DNA of 64,000 bases. Origin: DATEPR01 sp036273855 (lineage in GTDB: Bacteria; Actinomycetota; Actinomycetes; Mycobacteriales; Pseudonocardiaceae). Numbering within the stretch: position 1 is the stretch's first letter; each line of letters begins with the position of its first letter. The notes beneath the pieces are model-generated. The model was given only the letters and a program-made list of their open reading frames with translations. It was not told the DNA's origin and did not search any database. Shown in pieces: positions 57,558 to 64,000 of the stretch. The position numbers and the translations under genes are program-made. The stretch lies in the NCBI GenBank assembly GCA_036273855.1, contig DASUGU010000101.1:39282-103281 (forward strand), written 5' to 3'.

Positions 57558-58991
57558 TCAGCTCGCGGTCTCCAGTTCGGCGTCCTCCTCCTGCGCGATG
57601 CTGATCTCCGCCGCCAGGTCGATGGAGCGGCTGAACAGCCAGTACAGGCCACCCGCGACCGCCAGGCCGACGAAGAACGAGATGTCCGCGCCGCCCAACG
57701 CCGTCGCCGCCGGACCCTCGAACAGCGTGCCCACGCTGAAGAACGGGACCATCGCGCCGAAGCCGATCAGGTAGGCCAGGATGCCGCGCCAGCCCCACCG
57801 GCCGTAGATGCCGCGCGGGTTGAAGATCTCCCGGATGGCGTAGTGGCCCCGGCGGACGATGTAGAAGTCGACCAGGTTCACCGCCGTCCACGGCACGAAC
57901 AGGTAGAGGATCAGCAGCAGGAAGCTGTTGAAGTTGGTCAGGAAGTCCGAGCTCGCGGCCAGTGCGCCGATCAGCGACAGCACCGCCGTGATCCCGACGG
58001 TGACCGCCCGGACCCTGACCGTCGGCCGCACCTTCTTGATCGAGTCGATGCCGCTGATCAGCGTCAGTGAGCCGCCGTACATGTTCAACGCCGTCACCGA
58101 CACCAGGCCCAGCGCGGCCAACACCAGCACGACCTTGCCGTAGCCGCCGAAGATGTGGTCGCCGACCTGCTCGATCTCGGCGATGCCGGTGCCGTCGAAC
58201 TGCTTGCCGGCCCAGGCCGCCAGCACCGCGCCGACGATCATCATCCACGCGCCGCCGACCGCCGAACCCCAGTAGGTCCAGAAGAACGTCTTGCGCACCG
58301 GCACGTCGGCCGGCATGTAGCGGGAGTAGTCGGACACGTAGATCGCCCAACTGATCTGGTAGCCGGCGCACACGCCGAACTGGCCGAGGAACGGGGTGAG
58401 CTGGAACGTGCCGACGTCGAACGTCCCGGCCGGGTAGTGCACCAGGAACAGGGCGATCGTGAAGATCCCGAAGATGAGGATCATCGCGTACGTCAGCCAC
58501 CGCTCGGCCCGGTGGATCAGGTCGTACCCCATCACCGCCACCGTGAACGCCACCAGCGTGATGAGCGCGACCCACAGCGTCGTCCCGCCGTGCACGGTGG
58601 TGTTCATCGCCTCACCACCGAGGATGGTGTTGAAGACGTTGAAACCGGCGTACTGGATGTACGCGAACAGCCACACCAGCAGCGCGCCGACGTAGCCGAA
58701 CTGCGGCCGCGACTGGATCATCTGCGGCAACCCCAGCTGCGGCCCCTGGGCCGAGTGGAACGCCACGAACAGCGTCCCGACGAGGATGCCGACCACGATC
58801 GACACCACCGACCAGAACAGCGAGGCCCCCTCGCTGATGCTGATCAGGCCGACGGCGAGCGTGGCCAACTGGGCGTTCGACATGAACCACAGCGGGCCGA
58901 GGTGCCACACCTTGCCATGCCGTTCGGACATCGGGACGTAGTCGATCGACCGGACCTCCAGGCCCTCGATCCGCGGTGACGTCGTTGTCAT
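57558..58991 (-). CDS. NCS1-family cytosine/purine/allantoin-type permease
   Basis: A 477-residue 12-TM transporter. Family sequences include WHLGPLWFMSNAQLATLAVG, SAQGPQLGLPQMIQSRPQFG (the NCS1 Q-x-x-x-x-R-x-x-F-G motif), YDLIHRAERWLTYAMIL and DYSRYMPADVPVRKTFFWTY. It imports a nucleobase or related compound; C-terminal acidic tail. ATG 58991 is chosen. It ends four bases from the regulator on the other strand. Confidence 0.87.
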   Translation of the reverse strand: MTTTSPRIEGLEVRSIDYVPMSERHGKVWHLGPLWFMSNAQLATLAVGLISISEGASLFWSVVSIVVGILVGTLFVAFHSAQGPQLGLPQMIQSRPQFGYVGALLVWLFAYIQYAGFNVFNTILGGEAMNTTVHGGTTLWVALITLVAFTVAVMGYDLIHRAERWLTYAMILIFGIFTIALFLVHYPAGTFDVGTFQLTPFLGQFGVCAGYQISWAIYVSDYSRYMPADVPVRKTFFWTYWGSAVGGAWMMIVGAVLAAWAGKQFDGTGIAEIEQVGDHIFGGYGKVVLVLAALGLVSVTALNMYGGSLTLISGIDSIKKVRPTVRVRAVTVGITAVLSLIGALAASSDFLTNFNSFLLLILYLFVPWTAVNLVDFYIVRRGHYAIREIFNPRGIYGRWGWRGILAYLIGFGAMVPFFSVGTLFEGPAATALGGADISFFVGLAVAGGLYWLFSRSIDLAAEISIAQEEDAELETAS

Positions 58992-59133
58992 GCGCGACAG
59001 TGTGCGGTCAACTCCACGTGCCGGCCAAGAGTTCACGCACGATCGTTTGCTGATCGACAGTCATCGCCGATCGACTGCGGGCGAGGCCCGGGTACGCGAT
59101 CATGTGCGAGGACGAGCGCAGGGAGGTAGGGCC

Positions 59134-59466
59134 ATGGCGGGTGGCGTGCTGGACATGGTGCGCAAGGTGGTGTCGGCGAATCAGGTGTTCGCCGAGCCGG
59201 TGGAGCGGGACGGGACGACGGTGATCGGGGTCGCGCGGGTCGCCGGTGGTGGCGGCGGCGACCAGTTCGCCAACGGGTCGAACGACGGCGGTGTCGGCCT
59301 GTACGCCTCGCCGGTCGGTGCCTACGTGATCAAGGACGGCAAGGTCCGGTGGATGCCGGCGGTGGACGTGAACGCGCTGATCGTCATCCTGACCGTGATC
59401 CTCGTCGCGATCCTGGTCCGCCGGGCCCGTCGTCGGCGCCGCAAGGCGGCCGCACAGGGGCGTTAG
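59134..59466 (+). CDS. GerW/YtfJ-family protein
   Basis: A 110-residue protein. The family core is VVSANQVFAEPVERDGTTVI, GVARVAGGGGGDQFANGSND and YASPVGAYVIKDGKVRWMPA; a C-terminal hydrophobic helix with a basic tail (ALIVILTVILVAILVRRARR) anchors it. GerW is a spore protein in Bacillus, but the family is widespread in actinobacteria without endospores. GGGAGG lies six to eleven bases before the ATG. Confidence 0.82.
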   Translation: MAGGVLDMVRKVVSANQVFAEPVERDGTTVIGVARVAGGGGGDQFANGSNDGGVGLYASPVGAYVIKDGKVRWMPAVDVNALIVILTVILVAILVRRARRRRRKAAAQGR

Positions 59467-59474
59467 GTTCGGCC

Positions 59475-59672
59475 GTGACCGAGCCCTCCTGCCGCCCGAC
59501 TGGTTCTGGGACGTCCTGGAGCGGACCGAGCCGGACCTGGCCGGCATCGTCTGGGGCGAGGACGGCACGGAGGACGCCTGCCACTGGGTGGTCGGGCAGG
59601 GGCGCCAACGGCGTGTACTGGTCCCGGTTCGGCGAGTATCTGGACGACGCGATCGACGAACCGGACGCTTGA
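59475..59672 (+). pseudogene. Frameshifted short hypothetical gene
   Basis: A GTG at 59475 opens a frame that gives no sense at first, while the alternative frame reads LPPDWFWDVLERTEPDLAGI, VWGEDGTEDACHWVVGQG; the sense then moves to the first frame as GANGVYWSRFGEYLDDAIDE and ends at 59672. The two parts form a continuous, plausible small acidic protein (about 60 residues), so one indel near 59600 has split it. Function unknown. Confidence 0.55.
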
Positions 59673-59700
59673 CCTTCGAGTCGCCTCGAAGGTTTACCGT
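59669..59700 (+). promoter_or_regulatory. MerR-type promoter-operator
   Basis: -35 ttgacc (59669-59674) and -10 ttaccg/taccgt (59694-59700) are separated by an over-long spacer of 19-20 bases. Inside it is the perfect palindrome accttcgag-tcgc-ctcgaaggt (59672-59693). This is the standard geometry for MerR-type promoters twisted by the regulator. The GTG at 59707 would be at the transcript start, so the gene is probably leaderless and autoregulated. Confidence 0.75.
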
Positions 59701-59706
59701 CGAGTT

Positions 59707-60417
59707 GTGGCGACTTACCGGATCTCCCAACTGGCCGACCAGGTCGGTATTCCCTCGACGACGCTGCGGTTCTACGAGCAGGTCGGCCTCCTGCCGGCCC
59801 GGCGGTCGTCGTCGGGCTACCGGATGTACGACGACTCCGCCGTCGCCCGGCTGCGTTTCGTCATCGCCGGGAAGCGGCTCGGCCTGCCGTTGACCGACAT
59901 CCGGGAACTGCTGGACGTGCGGGACGTGGGCAGGTGCGCCGACGTGCGGGACCGGTTGCGGCCGCTGCTGGCGTCCCAGGTGGCCGAAGCCGAACAGCGG
60001 TCAGCGGAACTGGCCGCGTTCACCGAACTGCTGCGCCGGGCCCTGGACACCGTGGACGGGTCGGACCGGTCCGGGCCGTGCGACCCGACCTGCCTGGAAC
60101 TCCCGGACGAGTTGGATGAGTTGGACGAGCCGGCGATCGTGTGCTCGCTGACCAGCGAGGGCCGGGCCGAACGCGGCGAGCAGTGGCAGGCGTTGCTGGC
60201 CGACGCCACCGACCGGCAGCCGATCGAGAACGGCATGCGCATCACGCTGCCGCCGACAGCCGCCGGGCAGGCCGCCGAACTCGTCGCGGCCGAACAGGAC
60301 TGTTGCCCGTTCTTCGACTTCTGCCTGCGTTTGACGGCCGGTGAGTTGCACCTGGAGGTACACGCGCCCGCCGACGCCGCACCGCTGGTGGCGGACCTGT
60401 TCGCTACCGCCGGGTAA
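59707..60417 (+). CDS. MerR-family transcriptional regulator
   Basis: A 236-residue regulator. The winged helix is YRISQLADQVGIPSTTLRFY with EQVGLLPARRSSSGYRMYDD, and the dimerisation helix is VAEAEQRSAELAAFTELLRR. After CDPTCLELPDELDELDEPAI, a C-terminal domain with EQDCCPFFDFCLRLTAGELH appears, a common extra sensor domain in actinobacterial MerR proteins; its cysteines may bind metal. The start is the GTG directly after the MerR-type promoter. Confidence 0.88.
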   Translation: MATYRISQLADQVGIPSTTLRFYEQVGLLPARRSSSGYRMYDDSAVARLRFVIAGKRLGLPLTDIRELLDVRDVGRCADVRDRLRPLLASQVAEAEQRSAELAAFTELLRRALDTVDGSDRSGPCDPTCLELPDELDELDEPAIVCSLTSEGRAERGEQWQALLADATDRQPIENGMRITLPPTAAGQAAELVAAEQDCCPFFDFCLRLTAGELHLEVHAPADAAPLVADLFATAG

Positions 60418-60521
60418 GCCGCCGTACGGCGTACCGCCAGTGGGGTCCTGTTTCGTGACAGCGCTGAAGTGGAACAACTACCTCGACAGTGCTGACCAAC
60501 GTGGATCACCTGGAGGACGTC

Positions 60522-61169
60522 ATGTCGACGGGCCTGATCATTGTGATCGTCGTCGTCGTTGTGCTCGTCGTAGCCGCTTTCATCGTGCTGCCGGGCCGGA
60601 TGCGAAGTCGACGACTGAAGAACCAGTTCGGCCCCGAGTACGACCGCGCCATGTCGAACGCCGACGACCAGCGCGCCGCGGAACGTGAACTGGCCGAACG
60701 CGAGCAACGGCACTCGACGTTCGAGCTGCGGCAACTGTCCGACAGCGACCGCACCCAGTACCTGGGGCGCTGGTCGACCATCCAGGAGCGCTTCGTCGAC
60801 GCGCCCGCCGAGGCGGTACGCGCGGCCGACGGGATGGTCACCGAGGTGATGGCCAAGATGGGCTATCCGACCGAGGACGGCTTCGACCAGCGGGCCGACG
60901 ACCTTTCGGTGCGCTACGCCAACGACGTGGCGCGGTACCGCGAGGCCCACGAACTGGCCGCGGACACCGATGCCGCCGGCACCGACGGTCTGCGCCGGGC
61001 GCTGCTGAACTACCGCGAGCTCGTCGACTCGATGCTGGGCGCCGACCACCAGCCGGCCGTCACCCACAACGGAACCCGCGACGGCGTCAACCGCGATAGC
61101 GTCACCCGCGACGAGGAGACGGCCACGGCCGGACCGCGCACGCAGAAGGGACCGATTTCCCGTGACTGA
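60522..61169 (+). CDS. Membrane-anchored hypothetical protein, first of a tandem pair
   Basis: A 215-residue protein. A TM at residues 4-24 (GLIIVIVVVVVLVVAAFIVL) is followed by a helical domain with YLGRWSTIQERFVDAPAEAV, RAADGMVTEVMAKMGYPTED and LRRALLNYRELVDSMLGADH. No known function. The same helical unit reappears in the next gene. ATG 60522 with GGAGG at spacing six is preferred to the earlier in-frame Met. Confidence 0.65.
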   Translation: MSTGLIIVIVVVVVLVVAAFIVLPGRMRSRRLKNQFGPEYDRAMSNADDQRAAERELAEREQRHSTFELRQLSDSDRTQYLGRWSTIQERFVDAPAEAVRAADGMVTEVMAKMGYPTEDGFDQRADDLSVRYANDVARYREAHELAADTDAAGTDGLRRALLNYRELVDSMLGADHQPAVTHNGTRDGVNRDSVTRDEETATAGPRTQKGPISRD

Positions 61170-61860
61170 CGCCAAGAACGTGGACACCGACGAACAGCTC
61201 GAGAACGAACGGGGCTTCCACCTCGGCCGCGAAATGCGGGACGACCAGAACGTCGAGAACGAGCGTTTAGAAAGAGAGGACGACCTCGGCACCGATCGCG
61301 ACCTGGACGGCCACGTGGATCGCGATACCGGGATGGACGATGCCGGAATGGACGGTCCGCACCACGGCATGGCGGAACCGGACATGGCCGGGTCCGACGT
61401 GGCTGACGACCCGGTCGACCGCCAGGTCATCGATCCGGACACCACGCCGCCGATGACCGCACCAGCGCACGAGGTCACCGAGACGCCCACCACCGCCAAC
61501 GCGACGGCGACGCCGGCACCGGCATCCGCCAATGCGACCGCGATGCCCGCTGCCCCAACGACTTCGGGCACCCCAACCCGGTCCATGGACCTGATCGCGG
61601 CCGGTGACGTCGCGCAGTACCGCGACGACTGGCGGACGGTCCAGCACGGATTCGTGGACGACCCAGCGGCCGCCGTCCGGGACGCGGACGCGTTGGTCGG
61701 CAGGCTGTTCGACACCATCACCACCAGGATCAACGAGCAGCGCGCCGCCCTGTCGGCGCACCGGTCCGACGACGCGGCCGACCACACCGAGCAGTTGCGA
61801 CAGGCGCTGCGCGAGTACCGCACCATGTTCGAGCAGCTCCTGCCCGCCCAGCGCCCGTGA
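61162..61860 (+). CDS. Hypothetical protein, second of a tandem pair with shared domain
   Basis: A 232-residue soluble protein that overlaps the previous gene by eight bases. The first 60 residues are highly charged (QLENERGFHLGREMRDDQNV), then Met/Asp-rich and Ala/Pro/Thr-rich linkers. The C-terminal part has YRDDWRTVQHGFVDDPAAAV, RDADALVGRLFDTITTRINE and LRQALREYRTMFEQLL, which aligns with the helical unit of the upstream gene. The start is GTG 61162. Confidence 0.65.
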   Translation: MTDAKNVDTDEQLENERGFHLGREMRDDQNVENERLEREDDLGTDRDLDGHVDRDTGMDDAGMDGPHHGMAEPDMAGSDVADDPVDRQVIDPDTTPPMTAPAHEVTETPTTANATATPAPASANATAMPAAPTTSGTPTRSMDLIAAGDVAQYRDDWRTVQHGFVDDPAAAVRDADALVGRLFDTITTRINEQRAALSAHRSDDAADHTEQLRQALREYRTMFEQLLPAQRP

Positions 61861-61872
61861 CCCGACCACATG

Positions 61873-61904
61873 GACTCCGGTGGCCGACTGCGGCCGCCGG
61901 AGTC
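61873..61904 (+). terminator. Hairpin after the tandem hypothetical genes
   Basis: gactccgg (61873-61880) and ccggagtc (61897-61904) are exact complements, and inside them ggcc/ggcc pairs after one mismatch. It starts 12 bases after the stop at 61860. Confidence 0.6.
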
Positions 61905-62044
61905 GTCGCGTGTTGCGCACGCGCCCACCCATGCGTTCGACCGCGGCGGAAACCGGACCGTGGTGCGTAACGATCACGACGGCAATCGGCCGTATCCGGG
62001 CCATGGACCGGTTGAAGCCAGCCGAAACGGGGCATCATTCGCGT

Positions 62045-62608
62045 GTGGGCATTCCGAATGATCCAGAGGCCTACCTGCTGGCGAGCGAGCGGCGGGTGAT
62101 CCGGGTCCGCCGGCACTGGTCGGTGGTGGTCTGGGACGTGTTCGAGGCGGTGGCACTGTTGGCCGTGGCCATCATGGTGTCGCTGTACCTGTTGCCGTCC
62201 GGAATGTGGTTGTTCCAGAACATTCTCTGGTACGGCGGCCTGCTGGTCGTGCTGCGGCTCGCGTACAAACTGTACGAATGGTGGGACGAGATCCTGGTCG
62301 TCACCGACAAGCGGTTCGTCCTGTCCACGGGTGTGTTCACCACGAAGATCGCCATGATGCCGCTGACGAAGGTCACCGACCTGACCTACGAGCGCACCGC
62401 GAACGGCCGGATGCTCGGCTACGGCACGCTGATCGTCGAGTCGGCAGGCCAGTTCCAGGCGTTCAACCGGATCGACCACCTGCCCCAGCCGGAACGGATC
62501 TACGACGCCATCTCGGAGCTCGTGTTCGGGGACAAGCAGGCGCAGGAGGAACGGTTCTCCATGATCCGTGCCCAGCGGCTGGCCCGTGGCAAGCGGATCG
62601 TCGCCTGA
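62045..62608 (+). CDS. Bacterial PH-domain membrane protein
   Basis: A 187-residue protein. After IPNDPEAYLLASERRVIRVR come two TMs (about 28-75: VFEAVALLAVAIMVSLYLLP and YGGLLVVLRLAYKLYEW), then a bPH2 domain: DEILVVTDKRFVLSTGVFTT, KIAMMPLTKVTDLTYERTAN and YGTLIVESAGQFQAFNRIDH. Function unknown; the fold binds lipids or proteins at membranes. GTG 62045 is preferred to ATG 62003; neither has a good SD. It ends at a stop that abuts the GNAT stop. Confidence 0.78.
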   Translation: MGIPNDPEAYLLASERRVIRVRRHWSVVVWDVFEAVALLAVAIMVSLYLLPSGMWLFQNILWYGGLLVVLRLAYKLYEWWDEILVVTDKRFVLSTGVFTTKIAMMPLTKVTDLTYERTANGRMLGYGTLIVESAGQFQAFNRIDHLPQPERIYDAISELVFGDKQAQEERFSMIRAQRLARGKRIVA

Positions 62609-63130
62609 TCAGTCGAGATTCTTGGTCAGCACGGCGAAGTACAGGTCCGGCCGCAGCGCGGCACCGTTGACCAACCTGTCGTAGGGGAACGGCCGGCGCT
62701 GGTCGGTGAGCCGGTAGCCGCGCCGGACGTACCAGTCGATGAGCTCCGCGCGCTGCCCGACGACCTGCATCTCCATCACCGTGGAGCGCCACCGCTGCAC
62801 GACGGTCCGTTCCGCCTCGGCGAGCACCCGGCGACCGATGCCGCCGGCCTGGAGGTCCGGTTCGACGGCGAACAGGCCGAAGTAGGCGGTCGTGTCGTCG
62901 CTGCGGTGCAACTCGCAGCAGGCGATCAGCCGGTCGTCGAGCATGGTGAGCAGCACCAGGCCGTCCGGCGCGGTGATCTTGGCGAGGACGCCGTCGTGGT
63001 CGATCCGCTCGTCGGTCAGCAGATGCGACTCGGTGGTCCACCCGACCCGACCCCGGTAGGCACGCGTGGCCAGCGACCGCACCGCTGCCGCGTCGGCCGG
63101 GGCCGCCTGCCGGAACTCCAGGTCACCCAT
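62609..63130 (-). CDS. GNAT-family N-acetyltransferase
   Basis: A 173-residue acetyltransferase. Motif A is YFGLFAVEPDLQAGGIGRRV (Q-x-x-G-I-G loop), and LIDWYVRRGYRLTDQRRPFP is motif B. The first part EFRQAAPADAAAVRSLATRA is the usual N-terminal strand and helix. The substrate is unknown. It is convergent and stop-to-stop with the PH-domain gene. Confidence 0.83.
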   Translation of the reverse strand: MGDLEFRQAAPADAAAVRSLATRAYRGRVGWTTESHLLTDERIDHDGVLAKITAPDGLVLLTMLDDRLIACCELHRSDDTTAYFGLFAVEPDLQAGGIGRRVLAEAERTVVQRWRSTVMEMQVVGQRAELIDWYVRRGYRLTDQRRPFPYDRLVNGAALRPDLYFAVLTKNLD

Positions 63131-63184
63131 GCCCGCCACGCTATCGCCGGTGCCGATCTTCCGCCCGCGTGCCAGGGTGGGCAC

Positions 63185-63754
63185 ATGGATCTGCCGACAT
63201 CGTCCGGAGCCGTGGCCTGGCGACACGAGGGCAGCGGCCGGCTCGGGCTGGAGACGACGTACTTCCTGCGCCAGGACGACGGCTGGCTGTTCAACGGGAC
63301 GACCGAGGCCACCGAGGACGGCCGGGACTGGTCCGTCGGTTATCAGCTGATCGTGGACTCGGCATGGCGGACCCGACGCGCCCGCGTGATGTCGGACGAT
63401 CTGTCGATCCTGCTGGAAGGCGATGGTGGCGGCCACTGGGTGGTGGACGGTGGACCCGCGCCCGCACTGGACGGCTGCCTGGACGTGGATCTGGAGGCGT
63501 CGGCGCTGACCAACGCGTTCCCGGTGCACCGGTTGGGCCTCGCGGTCGGCGCGAGTGCCGACGCTCCCGCCGTGTACGTGCGGGTGGCCGGGTTGGCGGT
63601 GGCGCGGCTGGCGCAGCGGTACACCCGGATCGAGGACGACGAGCTCGGCGAGCGGTACGACTACGTGGCGCCCGAGTTCGACGTGCACACCGTCGTCGCC
63701 TACGACCGCACCGGATTCGTCCGCACCTACCCCGACATCGCGGTCCGCGTCTGA
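63185..63754 (+). CDS. Putative glycolipid-binding protein (DUF1089 type)
   Basis: A 189-residue protein. It has the family pattern of a beta-barrel: AVAWRHEGSGRLGLETTYFL, LFNGTTEATEDGRDWSVGYQ, GGGHWVVDGGPAPALDGCLD, VDLEASALTNAFPVHRLGLA and LAQRYTRIEDDELGERYDYV. Members are annotated as putative glycolipid-binding (YiaL-like) proteins; the role is unknown. ATG 63185 is the start. It is divergent from the GNAT gene, 54 bases apart. Confidence 0.78.
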   Translation: MDLPTSSGAVAWRHEGSGRLGLETTYFLRQDDGWLFNGTTEATEDGRDWSVGYQLIVDSAWRTRRARVMSDDLSILLEGDGGGHWVVDGGPAPALDGCLDVDLEASALTNAFPVHRLGLAVGASADAPAVYVRVAGLAVARLAQRYTRIEDDELGERYDYVAPEFDVHTVVAYDRTGFVRTYPDIAVRV

Positions 63755-63786
63755 AATCCGGTTGTCGGCGGTGGCACTGTCGAGGG

Positions 63787-63873
63787 GTGCTGCTGCGATC
63801 CGCGACCGCCGACGACGCCGACGCCCTGCTCGCCCTCTACCGCGCCGCCGATCTGGCGGAGCTCGGTCACTAG
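63787..63873 (+). pseudogene. N-terminal stub of a GNAT-family gene
   Basis: A GTG at 63787 opens LLRSATADDADALLALYRAA, the typical first strand and helix of a GNAT protein, but a TAG follows after 28 codons. No acetyl-CoA motif is found downstream. The rest of the gene is lost or separated by what lies to the right. Confidence 0.55.
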
Positions 63874-63919
63874 TGCACCCTCTTCCGTGCAGGCCCGCCA
63901 AGGGGGCTTGTGGTAGGAA

Positions 63920-64000
63920 CTAGGCGGAAGCCGGGGTGACGGCCTTGCTCGGTCGCCCTTCGAGGGCCTGCATGACACTGCCGCCCCCGGCTTCCCCGGA
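63920..64000 (-). CDS. C-terminal end of a gene running off the window
   Basis: On the minus strand, the frame that enters at 64000 reads SGEAGGGSVMQALEGRPSKA, VTPASA and stops at TAG (63920-63922). It is only the end of a protein, and I cannot identify it. Perfect arms ggaagccgggg (63926-63936) and ccccggcttcc (63985-63995) lie within it. A transposase or other mobile-element gene is a possibility, since a GNAT gene is cut off just before it. Confidence 0.35.
   Translation of the reverse strand, partial: SGEAGGGSVMQALEGRPSKAVTPASA

Noticed and set aside
1..64000. CRISPR array, tRNA, rRNA, PKS/NRPS modules
   Set aside because: I found no regularly spaced repeats, no T-loop-like tRNA signature and no carrier-protein or ketosynthase motifs. 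A covariance-model scan would be needed to exclude small RNAs.

Overview
The window is high-GC DNA with dense genes, frequent GTG/TTG starts and many ATGA-type gene overlaps. Together with actinobacterial families (StrR-like ParB-domain regulator, F420/PPOX enzyme, GerW, CYTH/CHAD protein, putative glycolipid-binding protein), this points to a filamentous actinomycete. A member of the Pseudonocardiaceae or a relative is my best inference, but no rRNA or marker gene is present to prove it. I see no tRNA, rRNA, CRISPR array, PKS or NRPS module.

Left part (1-34 kb): mostly ordinary accessory chromosome. A collinear minus-strand block (12470 down to 2616) carries a methyltransferase, a VOC protein, an M20 peptidase, a PucR-type regulator, an esterase and a peptide-type ABC importer whose second permease and first ATPase are fused in one polypeptide. 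It is followed by hydrolases, a CYTH/CHAD protein, an SDR, a StrR-like regulator, a desaturase/HesB pair, a cold-shock gene with a strong hairpin, a sigma factor/Rieske pair, and a MarR/ABC-exporter divergon with nested palindromes. Several decayed genes lie here (FAD monooxygenase tail, alpha/beta hydrolase tail, two MFS genes).

Middle (34.4-41.9 kb): the most unusual locus. On the minus strand, a TPR-CHAT (caspase-like) peptidase, a membrane-anchored TRAFAC-type GTPase, a single-pass membrane protein and a GH25 muramidase form a tight operon. Divergent from it are a signal-less subtilisin-like (S8) peptidase, an ECF-like sigma factor that overlaps it, and a small conserved-looking partner. 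The 117-bp divergent region holds two perfect palindromes. I read this as a regulated two-protease/NTPase conflict, cell-death or development module; this is an inference. Next to it (42.4-43.5 kb) is a graveyard of three truncated genes joined end to end.

Right part (44.6-55.4 kb): an essentially complete System I cytochrome c maturation set, ccmA-ccmB-(dihaem cytochrome c)-ccmC-ccmD-ccmE-ccmF-ccmG-ccmH-ccmI-hemA, runs on the minus strand with almost every junction translationally coupled, and a divergent ccdA supplies reductant. System I is unexpected in an actinomycete, where System II (ResB/CcsA) is usual. The presence of the apocytochrome and of the committed haem-synthesis enzyme in the same operon suggests a self-contained haem-to-cytochrome module. 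A long palindrome covers the predicted -10 of ccmA.

The far right (55.4-64 kb) has an MFS transporter, an HTH regulator, an NCS1 permease, GerW, a MerR regulator with a textbook operator, two tandem genes sharing a duplicated domain, a PH-domain protein, a GNAT, a glycolipid-binding-type protein, and a GNAT stub cut off beside the end of another gene, possibly a mobile element.
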